DNA of 22,511 bases from JAMXLO01 sp035569235 (GCA_035569235.1 DATMND010000169.1:1-22511), one strand, 5' to 3'. Positions 6,941-16,044 are shown, counted from the stretch's first letter. The notes: generated by a model not told the origin, from the letters alone. A program made the numbers and translations.

Positions 6941-7010
6941 GCCGGGCTTGACCCGGCCATCCGCGCGCGACTGTTGATGCGTGGATGGCCGGGTCAAGCC
7001 CGGCCATGAC
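6935..7010 (+). repeat. Palindromic repeat, family B, between ureE and ureF
   Basis: Arms 6935-6962 and 6983-7010 (28 bases each) are essentially perfect inverted copies with a 20-base spacer, 76 bases in all. This is the best-preserved family B copy in the window. It lies within the ureE-ureF gap, leaving 26 bases before the ureF start. Confidence 0.95.
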
Positions 7011-7036
7011 GGTGGGTACTGCGGGCGCGCGTACTC

Positions 7037-7687
7037 ATGCAGGACAAAGCGCTTCTTCGTCTGCTCGCCTGGCTGTCGCCTGCATTCCCCACCGGCGCCT
7101 ACGCCTACTCGCACGGCCTGGAATGGGCGGTGGAATGCGGCGATATAACCGACGGGGACACCCTGCAGGCCTGGCTCTCGGACGTCCTGGCCCATGGCTC
7201 GGGCCGCAACGATGCGATCCTGCTGCGCAACGCCCACCGCGCGAACACCGACACCGCCGCACTCGACCGCATTGCCGAACTTGCCGCCGCCATCGCGCCG
7301 TCGCGTGAGCGGCGTGCCGAGACGCTGGATCAGGGGAGCGCCTTCCTCGCCGCCGCGGCGCCATGGCATCCGCCTGACCTGCCGGTACGCGTCGCCTACC
7401 CGGTTGCAGTCGGCGCCATGGCCGGGCGGCACGGCGTTGCGGAAGACATGACCACCACCGCCTATCTCCAGGCCTTCGCCACCAACCTGATCTCAGCCGC
7501 CGTCCGCCTGGTGCCGCTCGGCCAGAGTGCGGGCTTGCGCGTGCTCGCCACTTTGGAACCGGTCATCCTGCAGGTCGCCGAAGCATCCCGCACCGCCATC
7601 CTGGACGATCTTGGCGGCTGTGCCTTCCGTTCCGACCTTGCCGCCATGCTACACGAAACCCAGTACACGAGGCTGTTCCGCTCATGA
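7037..7687 (+). CDS. ureF: Urease accessory protein UreF
   Basis: Middle component of the UreDFG maturation complex, where it bridges UreD and UreG. It is an all-helical protein of 216 residues. Family motifs: LLRLLAWLSPAFPTGAYAYSHGLE (the conserved S-P-FP-G-F/Y-YSHGLE N-terminus, about 6-29), YPVAVGAMAGRHGV (about 120-133), and a long helix with QAFATNLISAAVRLVPLGQ (about 145-163), the conserved N-SA-VR--PLGQ region. No strong Shine-Dalgarno is visible; the GCGGGCGCGCGTACTC leader before the ATG comes straight after a repeat. The stop overlaps the ureG start by four bases (ATGA). Confidence 0.96.
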   Translation: MQDKALLRLLAWLSPAFPTGAYAYSHGLEWAVECGDITDGDTLQAWLSDVLAHGSGRNDAILLRNAHRANTDTAALDRIAELAAAIAPSRERRAETLDQGSAFLAAAAPWHPPDLPVRVAYPVAVGAMAGRHGVAEDMTTTAYLQAFATNLISAAVRLVPLGQSAGLRVLATLEPVILQVAEASRTAILDDLGGCAFRSDLAAMLHETQYTRLFRS

Positions 7688-8304
7688 TGCAGTCACGCCA
7701 TGGCCCCCTGCGCATCGGCATCGGCGGGCCGGTCGGCACGGGTAAGACCGCGCTCATGGACGCGCTGTGCAAGCGGTTCCGCACGCGGTATGATATCGCG
7801 GCGATCACCAACGACATCTACACCAAGGAGGACGCCGAGTTCCTCACCCGCGCCGGATCGCTGCCACCCGAGCGCATCCTCGGCATCGAGACCGGCGGCT
7901 GTCCGCACACCGCGATCCGCGAGGACGCCTCGATCAACCTCGCCGGCATTGCCGAGCTCAACCGGCGCTTTCCGACGCTCGACATCATCCTGGTCGAATC
8001 CGGCGGCGACAATCTCGCCGCCACGTTCAGCCCGGAACTGGCCGACCTGACGATCTACGTGATCGACGTGTCCGCAGGCGACAAGATCCCCCGCAAGGGC
8101 GGCCCGGGCATCACGCGCAGTGACCTGCTGGTGATCAACAAGATTGACCTTGCGCCGTTCGTCGGCGCCAGCCTGGAGGTGATGGACCGCGATGCGAGAA
8201 AGATGCGCGGCGAGCGCCCGTTCGTGTTCGCCAACATCCGCGCGGGCACCGGCGTGCCGCAGATCGCCGAGTTCGTTGAGACCGAAGGAGGGCTGCGGAA
8301 CTAG
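7684..8304 (+). CDS. ureG: Urease accessory GTPase UreG
   Basis: SIMIBI-class GTPase whose GTP hydrolysis drives nickel insertion into urease. It has 206 residues: P-loop GPVGTGKT at 15-22, the metal-binding CPH motif at C73-P74-H75 within IETGGCPHTAIRED, VESGGDNLAATFSPELAD near 104-121, KGGPGITRSDLLVINKIDLAP with the G4 motif NKID at 152-155, and a C-terminal FANIRAGTGV. The start at 7684 overlaps the ureF stop; the second ATG at 7687 is an equally possible start. It is the last gene of the urt-ure transcript. Its final codons form the left arm of a hairpin at 8293-8320. Confidence 0.97.
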   Translation: MMQSRHGPLRIGIGGPVGTGKTALMDALCKRFRTRYDIAAITNDIYTKEDAEFLTRAGSLPPERILGIETGGCPHTAIREDASINLAGIAELNRRFPTLDIILVESGGDNLAATFSPELADLTIYVIDVSAGDKIPRKGGPGITRSDLLVINKIDLAPFVGASLEVMDRDARKMRGERPFVFANIRAGTGVPQIAEFVETEGGLRN

Positions 8305-8320
8305 TGTGATAGTTCCGCAG
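8293..8320 (+). terminator. Hairpin over the ureG stop codon, possible operon terminator
   Basis: CTGCGGAACT (8293-8302) pairs perfectly with AGTTCCGCAG (8311-8320) around an eight-base loop. The stop codon TAG starts at the last base of the left arm. No T-run follows, so this is not a classical intrinsic terminator. It could stabilise the 3' end or act together with the repeat at 8323-8351. Confidence 0.5.
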
Positions 8321-8322
8321 GC

Positions 8323-8351
8323 GTCATGGTCTGGCTTGACCCGGCCATGAC
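8323..8351 (+). repeat. Shortened family B palindrome between ureG and the M20 hydrolase
   Basis: GTCATGGTCTGG and CCGGCCATGAC form an imperfect hairpin with a short CTTGA loop. The sequence is the outer end of the 76-base element joined to the opposite outer end, so it looks like an internal-deletion derivative. It sits between two convergent genes and could act as a bidirectional transcription end. Confidence 0.75.
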
Positions 8352-8360
8352 GGGGTGAGA

Positions 8361-9584
8361 CTAACCGTTCGCCAGTTCAACCAGCGTCTGCGTCAGCACC
8401 CGGGTTCCCGCGGCCAATTGCGACGGCTCGGAATATTCCGCCGGATTGTGACTGATCCCCTTGCGACACGGCACGAAGATCATGCCGGTCGGACAGACCG
8501 GCACGACGAACTGCGCATCGTGGAACGCACCCGACGGCAGGCGCATGCGGGAAAAACCCTGGTCGGTTGCGGCACGCTCCACCGCCTCGATCACCAGCGG
8601 CGAGAATTCTACCGGCAACGCGTGGAACGTCTCCTGCACCGCCACGCCGGCATCGCGCACGGCGGCCTGCACCACGCCGGCGACCGCATCCCCGCGCGAC
8701 AGCAGCACATTCTTGTCCGGATGGCGGAAGTCGACGGTGAAGCTCGCCTTGTCCGCCACCGAATTCGACGTGTTCGGCTCCACCGCGATCCGCCCGACGG
8801 TAAAGCGCAGCACGTCCCGCGGGTCGTGCATCAGGGCGTTCAGCGCGCCGATCGCACGCACCATGTCCTGCACCGCGTCACGCCGCAGCGCCAGCGGCGT
8901 GGTGCCGGCATGCGCGGTCTCGCCGGTCAGCGTGACGGTGAACCAGCGGCTGCCCTGGATGCCGGTGACTACGCCGATATCCAAACCCTCGGCCTCCAGC
9001 CGCGGCCCTTGCTCGATATGCGCCTCGACGTAGGCGTGCGGCTTGCTGCCGAGCGGGCGGCGCGGCAGATCGGCCTCCTCGGCGAGATGCGCCGCCAGCG
9101 CGTCGGCGAAGCGAACGCCCTCGGGGTCGGTGACGTCGGAGAACGCCTCGATGCGGCGAAAGCCGCTCCACGCCATGCTGCCCATGCAGCCGGGCGCGAA
9201 CCGTCCGCCCTCTTCGTTGGTCCACGCCACCACTTCGATCGACCGGCGTGGCACCACCCCCTGGTCATGCAGGGCAGTGATCGCCTCTAACCCCGCGATC
9301 ACGCCGTAGATGCCATCGAAGCGGCCGCCGTTCGGCTGCGTGTCCATGTGGCTTCCGGTGACCACTGGTGCGGCCTGTGGATCGGAGCCCTCGTACCGCA
9401 GCCATAGGTTCGCCGCGGCATCCACCGTGACAGTCGAATCGATCGCTGTTGCCCATTCGATCAGCAGTCGGCGCGCTTTGCGGTCAAATTCAGTGAGGCA
9501 GGCGCGGTTGACCCCGTTGCCGGGGATCGCGCCGATCCTCGCCATTGCCATCAGGCGATCCCACTGCCGCTCCTCGCTCACCAT
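8361..9584 (-). CDS. M20-family amidohydrolase, allantoate / N-carbamoyl-L-amino acid hydrolase type
   Basis: Dinuclear metal-dependent hydrolase of the AllC/HyuC/beta-ureidopropionase group, which cuts carbamoyl or ureido groups and releases ammonia and CO2 or an amino acid. It has 407 residues. Metal ligands are visible: H79 (GSHMDT), D90 (GGRFDG), E125 (TNEEGGRF), H189 (AHIEQGP), H379 (GISHNP). The bridging substrate-site motif GETAHAGTTP is near 221-230. The start at 9584 was chosen for an AGGAGG five bases upstream (9590-9595 on the opposite strand); an in-frame ATG at 9623 is less likely. It is convergent with ureG. Allantoate breakdown ultimately yields urea, so the neighbourhood is consistent with ureide use, but the exact substrate cannot be read from sequence alone. 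Confidence 0.9.
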   Translation of the reverse strand: MVSEERQWDRLMAMARIGAIPGNGVNRACLTEFDRKARRLLIEWATAIDSTVTVDAAANLWLRYEGSDPQAAPVVTGSHMDTQPNGGRFDGIYGVIAGLEAITALHDQGVVPRRSIEVVAWTNEEGGRFAPGCMGSMAWSGFRRIEAFSDVTDPEGVRFADALAAHLAEEADLPRRPLGSKPHAYVEAHIEQGPRLEAEGLDIGVVTGIQGSRWFTVTLTGETAHAGTTPLALRRDAVQDMVRAIGALNALMHDPRDVLRFTVGRIAVEPNTSNSVADKASFTVDFRHPDKNVLLSRGDAVAGVVQAAVRDAGVAVQETFHALPVEFSPLVIEAVERAATDQGFSRMRLPSGAFHDAQFVVPVCPTGMIFVPCRKGISHNPAEYSEPSQLAAGTRVLTQTLVELANG

Positions 9585-9662
9585 CCGCGCCTCCTGCCCA
9601 GTGGCCAGTCTAGTGGTTGGCAAGGCTCGAGTGGGAGGGGCAAACAGCGCCTACATCCCACG

Positions 9663-9696
9663 GTCACTGCGAGGAGCGCAGCATCGAAGAAATGAC
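9663..9696 (+). repeat. Short repeat remnant (HCEERS type)
   Basis: The stretch beginning GTCACTGCGAGGAGCGCAGC and ending ATGAC reads HCEERS when translated on the + strand. That is a very common intergenic repeat in alphaproteobacteria. Only this half is present; no inverted partner is seen nearby. It lies between the DUF1501 gene and the M20 hydrolase gene. Confidence 0.6.
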
Positions 9697-9714
9697 GGTG
9701 AAAGGCTGCGCCCT

Positions 9715-10896
9715 TTATGCCCGCAGCAGCCCGTTCGTCGCCAGCGCCGTCTCGCTGTCGGGAAACACCTCGGCCAGCGCCGCTGCATCCAACCCGAGGT
9801 GATGCATTAGCAGTCCCTTCGCGACTGACCGCAGATCTGTCGTCGGCATCAGGTCGCGATGCTCCAGCAGCTGCCCTGGCTGAAGGCCCGGCCAGTCCGC
9901 CAGCACGCGTCCGCCGGACACAGCTCCGCCGACCACGAATGCGACTGTGCCTGTCCCATGATCCGTGCCTTTGGTGCCGTTCACCCGCGCGGTCCGACCG
10001 AACTCGGTCATCGTCAGAACGGCAGTCTGTTTCCAGACCGGGCCCAGACCTTCCTTGAACCCTGCCAACCCGGCATCCAGTTGCTCCATCGCGTGCTGGA
10101 GGCGTGGGACCTGCGCGACATGCGTGTCCCAGCCGCCGATTTCCAGCGCCGCGATGCGCGGCCCGTCCGGGGCGCGCAGCATCTCGCCGGCGGCATGCGC
10201 CAGGGCGGAGAAGGCGTAGCGATCTTTTTCCGCCGGATCGCCGGCGAGCGTCGCGTCGGAAAAGCCGCGCTCGCGCAGGCCTTCGGCCACCGCCGGACCA
10301 GTCAGGCGGTCGGATCCGTTGAGCGCTGCGATCTGCGCGTATAGGTCCGGCGGTGGCGCGGCGAAGCCATGCGGTGCCCAGTTCCCCACAAGCGCTGGTC
10401 CGCGCAGGAGCAGCGGTACGGAGACGCCGATGGCGACCGCATCGCCCTCTGGCGATCCGCTTGCTGGCATCGCTGCCACCGCGCGATTAAGCCAGCCACT
10501 GGTCATCCGGTGATCGGCGCCGCTTTCCAGGCAATCCTGCGCCTCGAAGTGACTGCGCACCCTGGTGGGGCCAGCGACGGCATGCACCGGCAATGCCTCG
10601 CCGGCGCAATACATCTCGTGCAGCTTCGCCAGCGACGGGTGCAGGCCATAGAAGCCGCCAAGGTCCAGCAGTCCATCCGGCTGGCCCGGGCCGGGCGGCA
10701 CGATCTCGCCCCGCTGCTCCGTGAGGGCGCGGTCGCCATACGGCACCACGGCTGCCAGCCCATCCAGCGCGCCGCGCAGGATCACCACGATGAAGCGCTT
10801 CTCCGTGGGAGCCGCGGCAACCGCCAGTGACGCGCGGCCCAGCGAGACGGCCGCGGTCAACCCGAGCAAAGCGGAACGGCGAGACAGTGCGATCAT
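9715..10896 (-). CDS. DUF1501-family secreted protein
   Basis: DUF1501 proteins are exported alkaline-phosphatase-fold/sulfatase-like proteins of unknown function, usually encoded next to DUF1800. It has 393 residues. The N-terminus has a twin-arginine-like signal (ALSRRSALLGLTAAVSLG, then AAAP at about 27-30), so export by Tat is likely. Family motifs are FIVVILRGALDGLAAVVPYGD (about 35-55), FYGLHPSLAKL, the RSHFEAQDCLESG segment (about 113-125), GGWDTH (about 253-258), and TMTEFGRTARVNGTKGTDHGTG near 295-317, which resembles the metal-site region of phosphatase-fold proteins. Its start lies one base after the stop of the DUF1800 gene, so the pair is coupled. Function is unknown. Confidence 0.9.
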   Translation of the reverse strand: MIALSRRSALLGLTAAVSLGRASLAVAAAPTEKRFIVVILRGALDGLAAVVPYGDRALTEQRGEIVPPGPGQPDGLLDLGGFYGLHPSLAKLHEMYCAGEALPVHAVAGPTRVRSHFEAQDCLESGADHRMTSGWLNRAVAAMPASGSPEGDAVAIGVSVPLLLRGPALVGNWAPHGFAAPPPDLYAQIAALNGSDRLTGPAVAEGLRERGFSDATLAGDPAEKDRYAFSALAHAAGEMLRAPDGPRIAALEIGGWDTHVAQVPRLQHAMEQLDAGLAGFKEGLGPVWKQTAVLTMTEFGRTARVNGTKGTDHGTGTVAFVVGGAVSGGRVLADWPGLQPGQLLEHRDLMPTTDLRSVAKGLLMHHLGLDAAALAEVFPDSETALATNGLLRA

Positions 10897-10897
10897 C

Positions 10898-12190
10898 TCA
10901 GCGCCTCTGAAATTCCGGAGCCGTCAACAGCAGCGTCAGTGCGTCACGCCGCGAACCCGCGCGGTGCACGGCCTGAAGCGTCTCGTCGCGCAGCAGTGGG
11001 CCGAGATTGGTTTCCGCCAGCTCAGCCACGTCGCGCGATCCCACGCGGCCGGAAAATCCGTAGGCCCAATCGATCCGCCGCATCATCGCTTCGGGCGTCG
11101 CCCACTCGCCGGCGCGGTCGGCCCAGCCGTTCGGCTGCGGCGCGTTCATGAATGGCTGCCCAAGGCCAGCGAGGATAGCTTGCATGTTGACTTGCTGCCG
11201 TTGATCGTCCGGCAGGTCCAGGGCCCGCAGGCTGGCAACCACGAAGTCCTGCGGCGTCCGCAGCTTAGCCCCCGGCTCCCAGGCGGCGTCCAATGTAATC
11301 AGGGCCTCCGCCGCAGCGCCCAGGCAGCCGCCGCTATCGCGCAGGATGCCCTCGATCCGGCGCACCGCATCCTCCGGCGGCTCGTCCGCCACGAAATACT
11401 GCACCAGCTTGCGCGCCAGGAACCGATGCGTGGAGGGATGTTCCGCAAGGAAGTGCAGCGCGGCCTCGCCACCTTCCTCCCCGGGTGGCAACGTCCGGCC
11501 CATAACGACCTGCTCGCCCGGCTCATGCGCGAGCGGGCGGAACACGAATCCTGGCGGTTCGGTGCGGAGGTCAATCGACCAGCCGGTCAGGATCTTGGCG
11601 AAGTTCGTGACGTCGGTCTGGGTGTAGCCGGCAGCCGGGCTCACGGTGTGCAATTCCAGGCACTCGCGCGCCAGGTTCTCGTTCAGGCCGGCGTGGCGGC
11701 GCTGTCCGGCAACGCTGTCCGGCCCCACCGAGGCTGCATTGTTCAGATACATCAGCATCGCCGGGTGACGCATGACCGCGAGCAGCATTTGTTCGAACCG
11801 GCCAGTCACGTGGGGCCGGATCGCCTCCTCGATAAAGGCACAGGTAACCGCCGCCACGCCGCCGCGCACCGCCACCGTGAAATGGTTGCTCCAGAACCAG
11901 ACCAGCCGCTCCCGGAACGGAGCAGGCGTGATCACGGCGTTCTGTAACTCGGCCGTCGCCTCCGCCAAAAACAGCGAGCGGACGCGGGAGTCCTCGGGCT
12001 TCGGCCTGGTCTGTCTGTCGGCGCGCAGCGCGGTCAGCCCCGTCACCGTATTCGGCCCCGGCTCCACGCTGCCTGGGTCGGGATGGTGGAGCTGCTCCCT
12101 GAGCCACAGCGCGGGGTCGGCTGGCAGCGGCTCGTCGCCGCGGCGGCCCAGACCGAACCGGAACAGCGCCCGCGCGGTTGATAGGTCCAT
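10898..12190 (-). CDS. DUF1800-family protein
   Basis: Member of the DUF1800 family, of unknown function and typically paired with DUF1501. It has 430 residues from the ATG at 12190. Visible family features are the N-terminal ARALFRFGLG, the segment RERLVWFWSNHFTV (about 111-124), the MLMYLNNAASVGPD and NENLARECLELHT region (the conserved NEN-ARE--ELHT motif), YTQTDVTNFAKILTGW, and the C-terminal segment with FVVASLRAL and GQPFMNAPQPNGW. No obvious signal peptide is seen from this start. The frame stays open to 12325, but the extra 45 residues look non-coding, and 12190 sits directly before the conserved N-terminus. It is divergent from fusA. Confidence 0.9.
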   Translation of the reverse strand: MDLSTARALFRFGLGRRGDEPLPADPALWLREQLHHPDPGSVEPGPNTVTGLTALRADRQTRPKPEDSRVRSLFLAEATAELQNAVITPAPFRERLVWFWSNHFTVAVRGGVAAVTCAFIEEAIRPHVTGRFEQMLLAVMRHPAMLMYLNNAASVGPDSVAGQRRHAGLNENLARECLELHTVSPAAGYTQTDVTNFAKILTGWSIDLRTEPPGFVFRPLAHEPGEQVVMGRTLPPGEEGGEAALHFLAEHPSTHRFLARKLVQYFVADEPPEDAVRRIEGILRDSGGCLGAAAEALITLDAAWEPGAKLRTPQDFVVASLRALDLPDDQRQQVNMQAILAGLGQPFMNAPQPNGWADRAGEWATPEAMMRRIDWAYGFSGRVGSRDVAELAETNLGPLLRDETLQAVHRAGSRRDALTLLLTAPEFQRR

Positions 12191-12423
12191 GCCCCGGAGA
12201 CTACACCGGAACGCCGTGTCGGAGGGTGACAAAGGGTGAGTGAGCACCTTCAGCTGCTGAACGCATGTGTGCCTTGCCCCGTGAATCAGTCGATAATCCT
12301 TGCATTTAACGCCGCGGTGCAGCATCTGGAGATACGGGATAACCGGCTGCGCTGAGCCGGATTAGCTGGCGGGCGCGCGGGGCAGGGGTTCCGGGGCGCC
12401 CGTCGTGGTAATGGAGGTTCACC
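12191..12423. promoter_or_regulatory. Divergent intergenic region before the EF-G gene
   Basis: This 233-base gap must hold the promoters for the DUF1800 gene (leftward) and the EF-G gene (rightward). I see no clear -35/-10 pair. On the + strand there is a perfect six-base stem CCGGCT/AGCCGG (12343-12360) and a second stem GGGCGC/GCGCCC (12371-12376 with 12396-12401). Both would lie in the 5' leader of the EF-G mRNA, just before its Shine-Dalgarno GGAGG at 12413-12417. Confidence 0.4.
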
Positions 12424-14511
<2,088 letters not shown>

Positions 14512-14556
14512 GGTCACGTGCATGACGGTGGGTTTCGCATGACGGAGGCAGTCTAG

Positions 14557-14877
14557 GTGCAACCCCCCCGCCTCCACTGGATGCGGGGACGGCAGGAGGA
14601 GGGGCCCGGCGTTCACCGGACCCTCGAATGGATCGGACGCGACGACGCGGGCGAGGCCATTGCCCGCGTCGTTCGCGTTCTGGGGCCGGTGTGGACCGGC
14701 TGGCGTTCCTACCGCGCGGTGGCGCTGGACGAGGATGCCAAGGTGATCGAACTGCGCCCGACCACGCCGCCGGATGGCGCCGGCTGGCTGGCCTGTATCG
14801 GCGGCCAAGTGGTGGGCCGCGCCACGGTGCCGCTGCAGGCGGTGCGTGCGGCGGAGGCGGCGCTGGGCGGGGACTAG
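14557..14877 (+). CDS. Small hypothetical protein
   Basis: I do not recognise this 106-residue protein. It starts at GTG 14557 with GGAGG nine bases upstream (14543-14547); a later ATG at 14581 would give 98 residues. It is 45 bases after the EF-G gene and could be co-transcribed with it. Composition is mixed with no membrane segment, signal or cysteine pair. The middle reads as a small beta-rich segment (WIGRDDAGEAIARVVRVLGPVWTGWRSY begins at about 25), followed by a helical alanine-rich end. That it is a real gene rests on the Shine-Dalgarno, its position and balanced composition. Confidence 0.55.
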   Translation: MQPPRLHWMRGRQEEGPGVHRTLEWIGRDDAGEAIARVVRVLGPVWTGWRSYRAVALDEDAKVIELRPTTPPDGAGWLACIGGQVVGRATVPLQAVRAAEAALGGD

Positions 14878-14951
14878 GCGCGAAAGGCCGCTCCTTGCCG
14901 TCGGCCCTATACGCTCGTATGGACAATGCCATGGCTCCCGCTGGAGGCAGC

Positions 14952-15221
14952 ATGGCCCGCTCCGCCACTAAGCAATCGCGCAAAACGTCCAAGAGCAAGT
15001 CAGGCAGTGCCGGCGCCACGGGCGGTTCGGTGCGGGGATCGCAGCCGAAGCGGGCGGACTTCGTCAACCTCAAGGTCGCCTGGCCGCAGCCCAAACAGGC
15101 GATCTCGCTGCGCATTGACCAGGACATCCTGGCTTGGTTCCGTGATCGCGGTCCGGGTTATCAGACCCGGATGAATGCCGTACTGCGCGCCTTCGTCGAT
15201 GCCCAGCAGGGCAGGCGCTGA
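14952..15221 (+). CDS. BrnA-like antitoxin (DUF4415), no toxin gene seen
   Basis: An 89-residue protein with a basic, Ser/Lys/Gly-rich N-terminus (about 1-40) and a C-terminal half that matches the BrnA/DUF4415 DNA-binding antitoxin pattern: PKQAISLRIDQDILAWFRDRG followed by PGYQTRMNAVLRAFVDA, a ribbon-helix-helix-like motif. BrnA normally neutralises the BrnT RNase toxin and represses its own operon. The start at 14952 has GGAGG four bases upstream (14943-14947); in-frame ATGs at 14919 and 14931 are alternatives. No BrnT-like gene lies next to it on either strand: upstream is the small hypothetical gene and downstream is repeat DNA. It may be an orphan antitoxin or a regulator recruited from one. 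Confidence 0.75.
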   Translation: MARSATKQSRKTSKSKSGSAGATGGSVRGSQPKRADFVNLKVAWPQPKQAISLRIDQDILAWFRDRGPGYQTRMNAVLRAFVDAQQGRR

Positions 15222-15235
15222 CCTGGAGTGTAATT

Positions 15236-15371
15236 CTCCCCCTCCCCTTGCGGGAGGGGGTCGGGGGAGGGGTCGCGCCATCGCAAGGCAACGCGGTCGG
15301 ATAAATCCAAAGCTTGACCTGGTACCGGGATCCCCGCCCCCCAACCCCCTCCCGCAAGGGGAGGGGGAGGA
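15236..15371 (+). repeat. Long pyrimidine/purine-rich palindrome
   Basis: CTCCCCCTCCCCTTGCGGGA and onward to about 15272 is inverted at about 15332-15371 (CCCGCAAGGGGAGGGGGAGG at the right end), with a central segment of about 60 bases that is not palindromic. Each arm itself contains a small CTCCC-CTTG-GGGAG stem. It belongs to the intergenic repeats that translate as PSPCGRGLGGG. It directly follows the antitoxin gene and could end its transcript. Confidence 0.8.
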
Positions 15372-15499
15372 CTTTTCTCCAGCCGTCAATTTATCCTGAC
15401 GCGTATGACGTGAAAACTGACGGCAACGCTGAGTCAGTGGTTCAAGCTTGGCATTATACCAACGGCCAAAATGGCTGACTCTCCGGCTTTGCTTCCCCC
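15372..15499. other. Gene-free spacer between two palindromes
   Basis: This 128-base stretch lies in the 406-base gap 15222-15627 and holds no gene I can support. It is more AT-rich than its surroundings and contains GGCATTATACCAACGGCC and AAAATGGCTGAC. On the reverse strand TTGGTATAAT resembles a -10 element, but I find no matching -35, and no - strand gene starts to its left. It may be a remnant of another repeat. Confidence 0.4.
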
Positions 15500-15585
15500 G
15501 TCATGGTGGGCGAAGGCCCGCCATCCACGTCTTTGCTGATCGCAGCAAGGAAAGACGTGGATGGCCGGCCTTCGCCGACCATGAC
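15500..15585 (+). repeat. Palindromic repeat, family C
   Basis: Arms 15500-15534 and 15551-15585 (35 bases each) are inverted copies with a few mismatches around a 16-base spacer, 86 bases in all. It begins GTCATGGTGGGCGAAGGCCC and ends CGCCGACCATGAC. It lies just beyond the 3' end of the NTF2-like gene and could be a transcript end. Confidence 0.9.
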
Positions 15586-15627
15586 GACGGGGGCGATCGA
15601 TGGGTCACTCGCAAGGGCGCTTGGTAT

Positions 15628-16044
15628 TCACACCACCGGTGTGCTCGGCGGGCCGCCTTTTTCCCAGACGTTGAACGTTGCATCCCACAATGCGATACGG
15701 CCGTCGCGCACGATCCAGATCTCGGTGCCACGACCCAACATCGGCTTGCCGGTCTGTGCGTCCTCCCAGCCCGCATCCCAGGTGTTGGCGAGCACGTCGC
15801 CCATCAGGCAATGCAGCGTCTTCTTGAGCTTGTAGCCCTTGGTCCGGGCAAAGCGCGCGCGAAGGAAGCGCATGATCGCCTCGCGACCGCGCATCTCCGG
15901 GAAATCGGCGAAGCGCGCCAGGGCGTCCTCGGTGAAACCCTGCTCGATCCGCGCGAGGTCCGCGGCACCGAAGGCGTCCTCCACATCCTGAACAAGGCGC
16001 TTCGCTGCGTCCCAGTTCAGGGTCGTCGTCGCTGTGTCTGTCAT
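15628..16044 (-). CDS. NTF2-like (SnoaL-type) protein
   Basis: A 138-residue protein with the features of the nuclear transport factor 2 / SnoaL-like fold: an N-terminal helix pair (WDAAKRLVQDVEDAFGAADLARIEQGF), FTEDALARFADFPEMRGREAIMRFLRARF (about 37-66), then beta strands ending in GRGTEIWIVRDGRIALWDATFNVWEKGG. The pattern DGRIALWDATFNVW is typical of polyketide-cyclase-like/ketosteroid isomerase-like proteins. These are cone-shaped pockets that bind small hydrophobic ligands; whether it is an enzyme is unknown. The start ATG at 16044 has only a weak ribosome binding site. It is 16 bases downstream of the nfeD gene on the same strand, so it is probably the last gene of the LVIVD-SPFH-nfeD transcript. 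Confidence 0.85.
   Translation of the reverse strand: MTDTATTTLNWDAAKRLVQDVEDAFGAADLARIEQGFTEDALARFADFPEMRGREAIMRFLRARFARTKGYKLKKTLHCLMGDVLANTWDAGWEDAQTGKPMLGRGTEIWIVRDGRIALWDATFNVWEKGGPPSTPVV

Noticed and set aside
8355..9290. Open frame on the + strand opposite the M20 hydrolase
   Set aside because: The - strand frame has all metal ligands and a good Shine-Dalgarno. The + frame is Arg/His-rich nonsense that starts in repeat DNA.
10721..11947. Open frame on the + strand opposite the DUF1501/DUF1800 genes
   Set aside because: It spans two real - strand genes and shows no recognisable motif.
12191..12325. 45-residue N-terminal extension of the DUF1800 protein
   Set aside because: The extra segment has no family similarity by eye and would occupy the divergent promoter region before the EF-G gene.
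14628..14951. N-terminal extension of the BrnA-like protein back to 14628
   Set aside because: The extension overlaps the small hypothetical gene in another frame and is Arg/Gly-rich. GGAGG directly before 14952 marks a better start.
15440..15475. A promoter (TTGGTATAAT on the - strand) in the repeat-rich gap
   Set aside because: No - strand gene starts to its left and no -35 element is at a suitable distance.
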